This document shows, piece after piece, positions 32,813 to 42,020 of a stretch of 64,000 bases of DNA. Position 1 is the stretch's first letter; every line of letters starts with the position of its first letter. Made by a program: the position numbers and the translations under genes. The notes under the pieces were generated by a model, which did no database searches, had not been told where the DNA came from, and saw nothing but the letters and a program-made list of their open reading frames with translations. The DNA comes from Phymatolithon calcareum (taxonomy: Eukaryota; Rhodophyta; Florideophyceae; Hapalidiales), in assembly GCA_977006965.1 (NCBI GenBank), contig OZ345359.1, positions 1,488,001-1,552,000 of the forward strand. Direction: 5' to 3'.

Positions 32813-35274
32813 GCTCAAAGCTATTCGGACCGATAACGGAGGAGAATACCTGTCAAATGAGTTCAAGTCATATCTTTCAGAGCACGGTATTCACCATCAA
32901 CTCACCGTTGCTTACACTCCTCAACAGAATGGGGTTGCTGAGTGCATGAACCGCACTTTACTCAACTTAGTGCGCTCGATGCTTCATCACAAAGGCATCG
33001 AGAAGAAGTTCTGGGCTGAAGCACTGTCAACTGCTGTGTATGTCCTAAATCCAGTTATGTTGCGAGGACTTCCTTCGAACACGACCCCCCATCACATATG
33101 GATGGGAGCCGCACCAAACTTGGAACACTTACGCGTATTTGGCGCTAAGTGTTGGTACGTGATTCCGAAAAAGGAGGTCAAGAAACTCGACTCTCGTACT
33201 CGTGAAGCGATCTTGATGGGATACTCGTTTGCATCGAAGGGATACAAGTTATGGGATTCGAATGCATGCAAGGTGATCGTATCTCGGGATGTTATATTTG
33301 ATGAATCGGCATGCGAAACAGAGAATCCTAAAACGGATATACCAATCAGTTTTCCAAATGCAGGGTTTGACCAAAGCTTTCACGATGCATTTGAAACTGA
33401 GGAAGCTACCGAAATTCCTCCAGCGATCATCAAGGGCGAGCAGAAACCCAACTATGCCAACATCCGTGAGGTTAAAGCCGAGGACGTTGCAGTGGAGGGT
33501 ACCGTGGACGAACCAAAGGACAACGGTGATGGTCAGGACAGTGGCTGTAAAGAAGAATCTATCTCAACTTCTAATGCTGACGCACGTCCTGAGTTAGTCG
33601 CGAAACCCATACTTCGTCGATCCACCCGTGTGTCAAAGACACCAAGTGATTTCTGGAATACTGGCCCGCATACAGCCATGTTGGCTCTCGAATCCGCCAA
33701 CTTTGCAACTGAAACTGCTTTGTCTTCTCAAGAAGTTCATCAGACTTTCAGAAGCGCCACGTCGAAAGAAAACATTGACTATTGGTCCCCTGCGATTGAG
33801 AAAGAACACTCATCTCTCATGCGCAACAAGACTTGGACATTAGTACCTCGCGAATCCGGTATGAACGTTCTCCCATGCAAATACGTGTTCAAAGTCAAAG
33901 ACACTGGCCCGAAAGCTCGCATTGTCGCGAAAGGGTTCCGACAGGTGCCCGGAGTGGATTACGGCGAAACATATGCCCCGGTTGTGAAGTTCTCATCAAT
34001 TCAGATTCTTCTCGCCACGGTGGCAGTTCATGATCTCGAACTTGTCCAAATGGATGTCGTCACTGCATTCTTACATGGAGACTTGGATGAGGATATCTAC
34101 ATGGACGTTCCCGCTGAATTTCGCGATCCAAAGCATCCTGACCTCGTGTGTAAGCTGTTGAAGGCACTCTAAGGGATAAAACAAGCTCCCCGACAATGGC
34201 ACGCTAAGATTGATGATTTCTTAATCAATGAACTTGGATTTACAAGCAGTCCGAATGACCCGTGTCTTTATGTTCGGCACACATCCAAGAGCATTATGAT
34301 CATTGCATTGTACGTCGATGACTTGCTCATTGCTGGCAACGACAATGTTGCAATTGCTTGTATGAAGGGGGAGCATAACCGGCGATTCGAGATGAAGTAT
34401 CTTGGAAACGCAAGTGTATTCCTTGGATTGAAGATCCGTCGGGATCGTGATCTCCGAACATTACACCTATCGCAGAAGTCGTACGCGGAAAACGTTTTGA
34501 AGCGGTTTAACTTGGAAAATTCGAAACCGGTACCAACGCCGATGGAGCCTTACAAGAAAACCAGTACCGTGCATGAACTCGACATCACGGATTCTGTTTC
34601 ATCTGAGGTTCCGTATCGACCTGCAATTGGAAGCGTCATGTATCTGATGGTTGGAAGTCGGCCGGATATCTCGGATGCTGTCGGAAAACTCTCCTCCTTT
34701 TGCGAGAATCCACTGCAAATCCATTGGATGGCTGTTAAGCGTGTTTTACGGTACATTGCCGGAACTCGTGATCATGGGATTCTATTCGGCAAAGACAGAA
34801 GTTTGACTCCAGCGGGGTATAGCGACTCCGACTGGGCAGGCTGTCAAGAAACTCGCAAGTCGACAAGTGGGTACGTCTTCATGCTTGCAGGGGGAGCAAT
34901 TAGCTGGCGATCCAAGAAGCAAACCATTGTCGCCACATCGTCATGTGGGGCTGAATACATTGCTGCATGTGCCGCCGCGAAAGAAGCAGTCTGGCCTTCG
35001 CGATTGGTTTCCGACATACTTGGTTTCAACAAGCCATCTCGCATGCTCATCTTCTCGGACAACCAAGGCGCTATATCAGAGGCAATTTACCCAACGAAAG
35101 AAACATACTGATATTCAATATCACTATGTTCGCGAAGCTGTGGCAACCGAGAAAGTGGAATTCAAGTACTGTCCGACGGAGTTCATGGTCGCTGATGCAC
35201 TTACGAAACCGCTAAGTCGAATCAAGGTATCCGAGTTCGCGAAAAAGATCGGGCTGCATCCTGCACGTTCGTAA
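32813..35274 (+). pseudogene. copia integrase core, RT and RNase H, element E
   Basis: This resumes after the Harbinger insertion with IRTDNGGEYLSN, then NGVAECMNR (Arg to Cys beside the catalytic Glu), integrase C-terminus, linker RSTRVSKTP, and RT KARIVAKGFRQVPGVDYGETYAPVVKF. A TAA near 34171 replaces the Tyr of YGLKQAP, and the frame continues with GIKQAPRQWH. YVDDLLIAGND is near 34312. RNase H has SDSDWAG and CGAEYIAAC (Glu to Gly). A frameshift near 35085-35110 comes before HTDIQYHYVRE. The stop and the RNase H frameshift are shared with element G. Confidence 0.88.
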
Positions 35275-35295
35275 GCTTCTTCGATCGAGGGGGAG

Positions 35296-35704
35296 TGTTG
35301 GAAATGTGACTGCTTGGAGCACTTGTCGCAGTACACATTATCCTATGTCATAAGTCCCTAACCATTTCTCATATGTTATGATAGAATCAATCCATGTTTT
35401 TTCATCTTTACTGACAATGTAGCAGTTCAATCAATTTCTTGATTGATATTGTCATTGTCAGTAATTCAATCATTTTCTTGATTGAATCAATCACAGTCGA
35501 CATTTCAATCTTCTAGTTTATTGATTCAATCACAGTTAGTAGTGCAATGAGCATCAGAAGTCTTATCATACCTCAATCAGAGGCCTATATAAGACCCCGA
35601 TCTGATGCCCCGACTCAATAAACCAAGGAACATCTCACAACCAACCCAACCATCTCAACCATCTCAACTATCTCAACCATCAACCTCAAAACCTCCATCC
35701 AACA
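35296..35704 (+). repeat. 3' LTR B of element E
   Basis: This 409-bp LTR follows the polypurine tract (CGAGGGGGAG at about 35286-35295) and ends CATCCAACA at 35704. The sequence directly beyond it, CACACTTCCAAC (35705-35716), matches the tip of LTR A1 read on the minus strand rather than the ATGGG expected as a target duplication. Confidence 0.9.
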
Positions 35705-36951
35705 CACACTTCCAACCAGCTCCCTGGCTGAAGTGCGCAGGGACGTATTCGGGTCTGACAGTAGCGTTTCGTGCCCACCGTGGCTGAAATCGTTCCGAAG
35801 CGTTATTGCAACAGCGAAGTATGTTGGAGAAAATCTCACCTATTGCAGCACGGCAAAAAAAATGGCGAAGCAGCTACAGAAGAAGGCCGAGGAAGGCGGA
35901 GGAGATTCGGACGAAGAATCGGTTCGTCCAGAGAAACTAATTCGCCAGGAAAAGATGGACAAGCACAAGTTGGAGAGGGACTACGTCATCAATGAGATGT
36001 ATTCGACAATTCGCCATCTTTTGACGTACGCGAGGACCGAGGCTCGAAAGCATGTGCTTTCAGGGTTCATGTTTCTCGTGGACGAGTTGAACAAAAGTGG
36101 TTCTCTTGAATCTGCGAAATCTAAAGGCTACGAAGTGGCCTTTTGTCCTACAGTTTCCGATCTAGAGTGTATCGTTCCTGGGCAGATCGGCCAGAAGAGC
36201 ATTTGGGACATACCTGAAGCTGCGACACATGCCACGTATCCGAGTGCAACTGTCGAAGAGCTTCATGCGATAAACACCGATCTTTTGAAGAAGTTCGCGA
36301 AGGACTTTCCGTCACTTTCCCTAACGCTCCATTACAAGAGACAGATAATTGTGCCGGAGGGCGCGTGTGATATATCGGAAATCCCAAAGTACTGGGATGA
36401 ACAGGAAGACGTGAGCCTGATTGAAATTGCATTGAAAATCTTGACATCAATGTCTCTGGCGGCAAAAGACTCGACACTCCTCTGTGCTGATGTTGAGAGC
36501 GATTCTAATTCTCGCATTTGGTCTAAAAGGTCTTCTTAAGCAATGCCTTAGGGTCGACCCTCTAGGTTTGGAAAAAGTTGCGCTTGGGGCAATGTCTGCT
36601 CATTCCCTGGCAAAGGAGGAAGAGACTGATATCGAAGTAGCGACAACGGCAATTAGGGCCGGTACGTCTAATGCTCCGCCAAGGAGCAGGAATAGAAAGA
36701 GCGACTGGATGAAATCTGAAAGGACCGGTAAAGCGCCCAAGACTTCCATAGTGGAGTCAATTCAAAAGGAAGAGTTCCTTATCCAGTACGACGAGTATCT
36801 GCGGAAACTGGCCATGCGAAATGCCCTTCGCGTAGCGGACGATGCAACGTCGAGATCTGAAGGAGGTCGTTCGCCTATTTACACAGGGAAAGACGATTTA
36901 GATGAAGATTGTGATACTCCGATTGGTCGTGACGAATCTTACTTGGGGTAG
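35705..36951 (+). CDS. Unrecognised protein-coding region, 5' truncated, probable frameshift
   Basis: An open frame runs from the LTR edge to 36539, and a second frame from 36484 to 36951 follows with overlap. I do not recognise either. The first part holds a Lys/Glu-rich segment near 35870-35960 (KKMAKQLQKKAEEGGGDSDEE) and then a mostly helical region with YARTEARKHVLSGFMFLVDEL. The second part is Ser/Arg-rich with an acidic end (GKDDLDEDCDTP). The overlap suggests one gene with a frameshift near 36490-36535, or an unseen intron. There is no good ATG at the left, so the true start was lost where LTR sequence abuts. Confidence 0.4.
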
Positions 36952-37392
36952 AAAAGACCCGAAATTTGAAATAAGAACTTGAACTATGTTTCGAGCTCTT
37001 TTAGTCTGTCGAAGTTAACGAGAGTGATTTGTTCTTTTGTGTTCCTTAACTGACACACTTTAATAGCAAAGAAATTATTGTGTTGAGGTGAGAACTATTA
37101 CATTAACGTGGAGCATAAATGGGATTGCAAAGAACGGTCGTCGCCGTATCTTGCGCTAAAAATGGTTTGCGCTGATCGAGTACGTATCCTAGATCTGAGA
37201 ATAACGGCGGGCAGAATTACTCGAAGAGTGCCTGGTACGATTGCAGGGGAAGTATTGTTCGGATGTAGACTATCAGCGCATCTGTTTCACGCAATAGAAA
37301 AGGAATTGTCGCATGGCTCATGTGTGGGGGAGGGTGGTTTGTATTACGAAATACAACTTCTGGCCTCCCGCACTGTACTTGAAGTCTGTTTC
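36952..37392. other. Spacer without recognised gene
   Basis: I see no recognisable gene, LTR or RNA gene. The first 130 bases are AT-rich after the stop codon. A short plus-strand ORF at 37108-37413 has no recognisable motif and overlaps the end of the minus-strand gene, so I do not call it. Confidence 0.5.
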
Positions 37393-38376
37393 TCACGCAT
37401 TGTTAGTCCATAGAGCCCTTTTCTGGTGAAGCATTTGAGCGGGTGGAAAGGACTTGTCAAAGTCAAGAATGAAACTGTGTGCCAACAACACCTTACGCTG
37501 GGGGAAACCAGAAGCGTCAGATGAATGTTCAACATTCACTCCAAGCACTTGGACACTCCGCAAGTCTCGAGTCTTATTCTTTTTCTCCTTAAAGACGTAC
37601 TTCTCTCGAAGATCCTTTGCCAGGCTCAACGCATCGCATAGGTCCTGAAAGCGGTCGAAAAGTATTTGAAACGATTTTGAATTTGCTGTGGAGGAATGCA
37701 AAATACAGTATTCTGACGGGCGTGGGCTAGAATGTATTCGCTTCGTGCGCACACAGTACTTCGCCATGAGCCTGAATTCTTGAAGAGTGCAGTCCGTAGA
37801 TCTGGACCTCAGAGACACTTGGCGGACGGAGTTTGCTTCGATTATGCTAATAGGGAGTCTCGAAAACTCTGGATGGGAAGTTTTTAGAACTCTATGCAGG
37901 CATAAGTTTGCAAAGAGGAGAGAACGACGCAAAGAACGCTCACTTCCAGACTCAGGACCACGAACAATATGCTCTGTTTCGGTGGCTATGCGTTTCGTCC
38001 TCAATACTTCAGATTTGAGATCAGACACTTGGGCAGTGAGAGTAGCATGAGCAACTTGGAGATCTTCAATTTGCCGATCGTATACTGTGCGAGCGCAGGG
38101 TGTGTATTGGAGCAATTGATGTTGCTCTGTGCCGACCGTCGGGCTCACAGGTTCTTCGCGAGTGTCATTGAGCGGACGTGGTCCATGTTTTTGCAAAAAA
38201 GCCTCTCCTTGTGCAATAGGCTGCGCTGCGTCATGTAGAGTATCTGTTACTACAACACGCTCGGCAGGAAGATTTGGCCAATGGATGAGCTGGGGTGCTC
38301 CACCGTGCTTCCGGGGAGAAGTGAGAGCTTGATGCGGCGCAATTGCAATCAATTTGAGGCGCACGCGGTTCAACAT
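37393..38376 (-). CDS. Unrecognised protein with a coiled-coil segment
   Basis: This uninterrupted 327-codon ORF starts at an ATG at 38376 (MLNRVRLKL). I do not recognise it. Residues about 120-165 look like a coiled coil (IEDLQVAHATLTAQVSDLK, then SEVLRTKRI). The C-terminal third is basic, with REKYVFKEKKNKTRD. It converges with the ORFs at 35705-36951 and lies back to back with the Tnp2-like gene that follows, so it could be an accessory gene of the same mobile unit. It may also be a chance or host ORF. Confidence 0.4.
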   Translation of the reverse strand: MLNRVRLKLIAIAPHQALTSPRKHGGAPQLIHWPNLPAERVVVTDTLHDAAQPIAQGEAFLQKHGPRPLNDTREEPVSPTVGTEQHQLLQYTPCARTVYDRQIEDLQVAHATLTAQVSDLKSEVLRTKRIATETEHIVRGPESGSERSLRRSLLFANLCLHRVLKTSHPEFSRLPISIIEANSVRQVSLRSRSTDCTLQEFRLMAKYCVRTKRIHSSPRPSEYCILHSSTANSKSFQILFDRFQDLCDALSLAKDLREKYVFKEKKNKTRDLRSVQVLGVNVEHSSDASGFPQRKVLLAHSFILDFDKSFPPAQMLHQKRALWTNNA

Positions 38377-38754
38377 TATAGAGCGAAGGTTTATCGGCGA
38401 TCGGACATGGATGGCATATTTTCTTCCGTCGTTAACGCGGTAGCATGACGTAAATCCTGATTTTATGATTGAACATCATTTTTCTCGTGCGACTGGGACA
38501 TTTCTCTCGGCTAGCCGGCATGTATATCTCTCGGAAAGCAAGATTGAATGACTACCGCTAGACTAGAAAAAGGACAGCACAAGATTCTGAAACTCATTTT
38601 CGTTGCCTAGGCTACACACGCATGCAGGAGGTGAGGAAGCGGATAATCATCGCATCTACATATCTTAATAACGCTCTGTCATGCCGAACAAACACGGAAA
38701 AAGTGAAAAGACGGCGCCCTAGTCGCTATCGATTTAGCGATATACCAGACCTAA
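38377..38754. other. Intergenic stretch between divergent ORFs
   Basis: There is no ORF of note. It lies between the ATG of the minus-strand ORF and the first open codon of the Tnp2-like frame, so any promoter or first exon of the Tnp2-like gene would be here. No clear TATA box or splice site could be assigned by eye. Confidence 0.45.
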
Positions 38755-39658
38755 CTGAAGGTCTTCCCAAGCGGCAACGAAATACCAACTCCCCGTAAGA
38801 GACAAATTCAAGAATGTATTTCCCACTGTCGGACGAGGACCATATCACCGAACGAAACTCTTCTGCCGCCAAGCAATGAAGGTATTGCCGCATCGCGAGC
38901 TACAACATTGAGAAGGTCGAGAGACCCAGCCTCTTCCGCGCTCGACTCGCCAATCGCCGAAACAATCAATACGGCGACTAGAGACTTCTATTCATCTGCC
39001 AGTGCCCTACCGCTTAGCGCGCGAGACACATTGGTTCTATCGACTGGAGTTTCGCCTTCAGATTCACTTGAAACTGCTCTCGATCTCTCGTTTGATCTAT
39101 CTTCCCACGACCTTACTCTCCGACCATCACCGATAGACCACAGCGCATGTCTGCCTGATCGCTTAGATGTGGGCGAGGTATTGAACGTGCGCGTCTCTAG
39201 AGAGAATATGTTGCCCAATCCCCTACTCTTCACCAGAGACTCTCCTCACCGCCATAGCGACGATGGTGAAGTAAGTGCGGAGGAGACGGAAGAGGAAGCA
39301 TGCGATCCCACACGCAAAAATCTGCAAAGCGCAGACTGTCTCCGTATATCCAGCTGGAGAGTCCTTTGGGGATTGTTGTCTACAAACGGTAGCCAAAAGC
39401 TCAGCAAAGCGAGCTATCAATCCGTTCGCAATTTCGTTGGTACGGTTGCTCAATTGCAAAGCTCATCGTGGAGAGATACGTCAATTGAACTGAACAATGG
39501 TACGGACACAAAAGGTGCTCTTCTTCCCCGTTACAGGACTCTAACTAAGAGTTACCGACCAATTCTCATGCAAGAGCTGGCCCCGAGGAGCGTAGATCGA
39601 TATGCAGATCTGGACATCTCGAAAGCGGGGGCCTGTGCTATGCGGTTGTCGCAGAATG
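38755..39658 (+). pseudogene. Tnp2-like transposase-type gene, part 1 (N-terminal)
   Basis: The frame is open from 38755 (after a TAA at 38752-38754) with no early ATG. It is Ser/Thr- and acid-rich (SAEETEEEACDPT near 39275-39310), then has a helical block with SYQSVRNFVGTVAQLQSSSW and a basic stretch RYRTLTKSYRP. It is cut at 39658 by a solo LTR B and resumes at 40063 after one GAATG copy is removed. I place it in the Tnp2-like gene because the pieces downstream line up in order. On its own this part is not diagnostic. Confidence 0.5.
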
Positions 39659-40057
39659 TGTTGGATGGAGGTTTAGTTGTTGATGGTTGAGATGGTTGAG
39701 ATGGTTGGGTTGGTTGTGAGATGTTCCTTGGTTTATTGAGTCGGGCCATCAGATCCGGGTCTTATATAGGCCTCATATTGAGGTATGATAAGACTTCTGA
39801 TGCTCATTGCACTACTAGCTGTGATTGAATCAATCAACTAAAAGATTAAAATGTCGACTGTGATTGATTCAATCAACAAAATGATTGAATTACTAACAAT
39901 AACAAGATCAATCAAGAAATTGATTGAACTGCTACATTGTCAGTAAAGATGAGAAACATGGATTTATTCTATCATAACATATGAGAAATGGTTAGAGACT
40001 TATAACATAGGATAATGTTTACTGCAAGAAGAGCTCCAAGCAGTCACATTTCCAACA
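39659..40057 (-). repeat. Solo LTR B, TSD GAATG
   Basis: This 399-bp minus-strand LTR (TGTTGGATGGAGG at the left, CATTTCCAACA at the right) has the GAATG duplication at 39654-39658 and 40058-40062. It is the same length as the copy at 25577-25975. Confidence 0.93.
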
Positions 40058-40995
40058 GAATGGAGAGCCGCAGTCTCATGTGCGCATAATACTGCCCAGC
40101 GAATACGCCAGAGCTGATATAGCACGCCCCCAGTGTGGGAGGATCTGAAATCCACGACACTCGCGTCCCAGAGAGAAAACGATTCGGCGCCGCATCCCCG
40201 ACCGTCCGTGTCTACGTCGTAATGCGTTGATCTTTGGCCCATCATTGCCACCCGGAAATGGTTCTACGGTCCACAATCTGCTTTGCACTTCGACGTGGAG
40301 TGCGGGCTCAATTTTCAATCCGACTTTGCGGAGGCCGGCGACGAACTTATTGCAACAATTGTAAGCTCACCTTTTCAACTCTCCGAGCGCTTTCAGCGGT
40401 GCTTCGTGTGTTTAGGCAGGCAATCCCAGTCCGAAAATATTCACGGCTCTGTAGTCCACTGTTGGACAGTACACCACTCATCCAGACGAGACAGTCCCTC
40501 TTTCAACGATGATATGGTCCAAACGCTTCCAGACCAAGACAAGAGAATCGCAGACATTTTTAATTATGTACGCTACACCTCTCCTTCAGACTCGGTCAAT
40601 ATCACCATTCCTGAGATTCCCGATCGGACTGATGTTGATATAGCGGACATTGGTCTCGACTGCGACAACTTCAGTTCGATTAATACTGCCCCTACTACGA
40701 GAGTATCGTCTGAAGCATCGGAGGCCATCAAGAGAAGAAGGGCAGCGATAAAGGACCAAAAACTCCAAATAGAAGCCGCTTGGAGAGACTGGGTGGAACC
40801 AGTTCTTAAGCCCGGTGATTTCGTTACAATGATCTCTCCTGTCGTGCCAGAAAGCTGTTCCGAGGGTACAATGCTCACATCCGCTGACCGTACTTCCCGA
40901 CTTCTTCTCGTAAGCTGCTTCTGGGTCGAAAATGAGGAGAGAGCCTGCCACGTCTTGTGGATTTCCGAGTCAGCACAGCTTGACTCAGATGATTC
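40058..40995 (+). pseudogene. Tnp2-like transposase-type gene, part 2
   Basis: After the solo LTR the frame reads QNGEPQSHVRIILPS. It then meets a TGA near 40149, an apparent shift to a second frame (DLKSTTLASQREND), and a TAA near 40219. The sequence continues as VDLWPIIATRKWFYGP and then a long open stretch to 40995 with RCFVCLGRQ near 40402 and KRRRAAIKDQKLQIEAAWRDW near 40730. The frame is cut in the Asp-Ser codons by LTR A1 of the full-length copia element. At least two disabling changes exist besides the insertions. Confidence 0.55.
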
Positions 40996-41440
40996 TGTTG
41001 GAAGTGTGATTGCTTGGAGCTCTAGTCGCAAACACACTTCAATATCAAGGTATGATCTCGGTACACGTGTACACGTGTCAAGTCGAATGTCAAAGTGCCT
41101 CAGAACTTTGAATCAAGAAGATTGGCAGTGACACGTGTCAAAGTATGATAACGGTATGAATATCATACTCCCCTCACTCAGTAGATGATTCTTGATTTTT
41201 TTCATGTTACACGTGTCATATGATAGTATGACAAATTTGTTTAGGGTTAGTGTGTCTCCGTCGTCAGTTAGGGTTTTGATCAAGTCTGGTTGTGTTCTCT
41301 GGTCTATATAGTCTTGACCTGAGGTCCGCCAAGTGAATAAACCAAGGAACTCATTCTCACCTAACTCCACTTCTCCTTCACCAATCTTCACCAACCAAAC
41401 ATTTCCAATCTCCTAATCTTATCCCTAACCTCCAACAACA
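40996..41440 (+). repeat. 5' LTR A1 of the intact copia element
   Basis: This 445-bp LTR starts TGTTGGAAGTGTG and ends CCTCCAACAACA. It contains four ACACGTGT palindromes (two in direct tandem near 41060-41080, one near 41132, one near 41210), two AAACCCTAA-like motifs on the minus strand (near 41240 and 41268), a TATATA box and AATAAA. Confidence 0.95.
41305..41341 (+). promoter_or_regulatory. LTR core promoter and poly(A) signal
   Basis: TATATA is at 41305-41310 and AATAAA at 41336-41341, 31 bp apart. Transcription is expected to start about 25-35 bp after the TATA box, so the poly(A) signal lies at or just before the start of R. This arrangement recurs in LTR families A, B and C. Confidence 0.7.
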
Positions 41441-41456
41441 GGTTATGGGCCCAGTC
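41441..41456 (+). other. Primer-binding site, initiator tRNA-Met anticodon-arm type
   Basis: GGTTATGGGCCCAGTC lies directly after the 5' LTR. It is complementary to the anticodon arm of eukaryotic initiator tRNA-Met (the anticodon CAU appears as ATG), not to a tRNA 3' end. Drosophila copia and yeast Ty5 are known to prime from a 5' half of this tRNA cleaved in the anticodon loop, and this site has the same form. Confidence 0.85.
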
Positions 41457-42020
41457 AGCGCTTGATCACCACCGCGCTTCATCATCATCGTCGTCTCCGG
41501 GGCTCATCCTTCGCCCCCGATCTTCTCCTGGTTGCGCATCCTTGCTTGATTACCTCTGGTTTTCTCGCAAGGCCCGCTCCAGAGGACTTGTCTGTCATTG
41601 TTCACGAGCTTCCTGTTCGGTTCCTTGCTCAATTACCTCTGGTCTTTGAGTGAGGCCCGTTCAGAAAGTGTTATAGCGTCTTGCAGTGCGCGTTGCCGGC
41701 TGCAGGTTCAGGTGTACCAAAACACCACAAGGGTTTCTGTTGTGTCTCCTTGCTTGATTACCTTCGGTTTTCTTGTCGGGCCCACCTCAGGATACCACAA
41801 AGCGTCTTGCAGTGCGTGTTGCCGACTGCAGGTTCAGGTGTACCAAAACGCCACAAGAGGTATACGGCCATTGAGCCATCCCCCGATCAAGGTCCAGGTC
41901 ACATTGACTTGAAGGAATTTCTTATACGGGATAGATTGCCTTGATAGTTAACTTCGGTTGACTTGCAGTGGACTCCCCGAACGGATTTTCGACAAGAATA
42001 GAAGACCCCCACTCCGCAAA
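41457..42020 (+). other. Untranslated leader with internal repeats
   Basis: This is leader RNA between primer-binding site and gag ATG. It holds three diverged copies of a block of about 40 bp with CCTTGCTTGATTACC (about 41539-41580, 41624-41663, 41748-41788) and two copies of a 56-bp block with GCAGGTTCAGGTGTACC (41676-41731 and 41802-41857). Short ORFs here have no recognisable motif. A role in packaging or dimerisation of the genomic RNA is plausible but not shown. Confidence 0.6.

Larger units (their letters stand above)
26665..35704 (+). mobile_element. copia element E (family B), containing a Harbinger transposon
   Basis: E is complete from 5' LTR to 3' LTR on the plus strand: 5' LTR 26665-27091, primer-binding site, leader, gag-pol from 27828 to 35274 interrupted at 29547-32809, and 3' LTR 35296-35704. 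Without the Harbinger insert it is about 5.8 kb. The flanks do not match (ATGGG at 26660-26664, CACAC at 35705-35709), so one side has been exchanged. The coding region carries the same four lesions as element G. Confidence 0.9.

Noticed and set aside
26660-35709. Element E as a simple insertion with its own target duplication
   Set aside because: The flanks are ATGGG and CACAC and do not match. The right partner of ATGGG is found on the minus strand at 25572-25576 instead.
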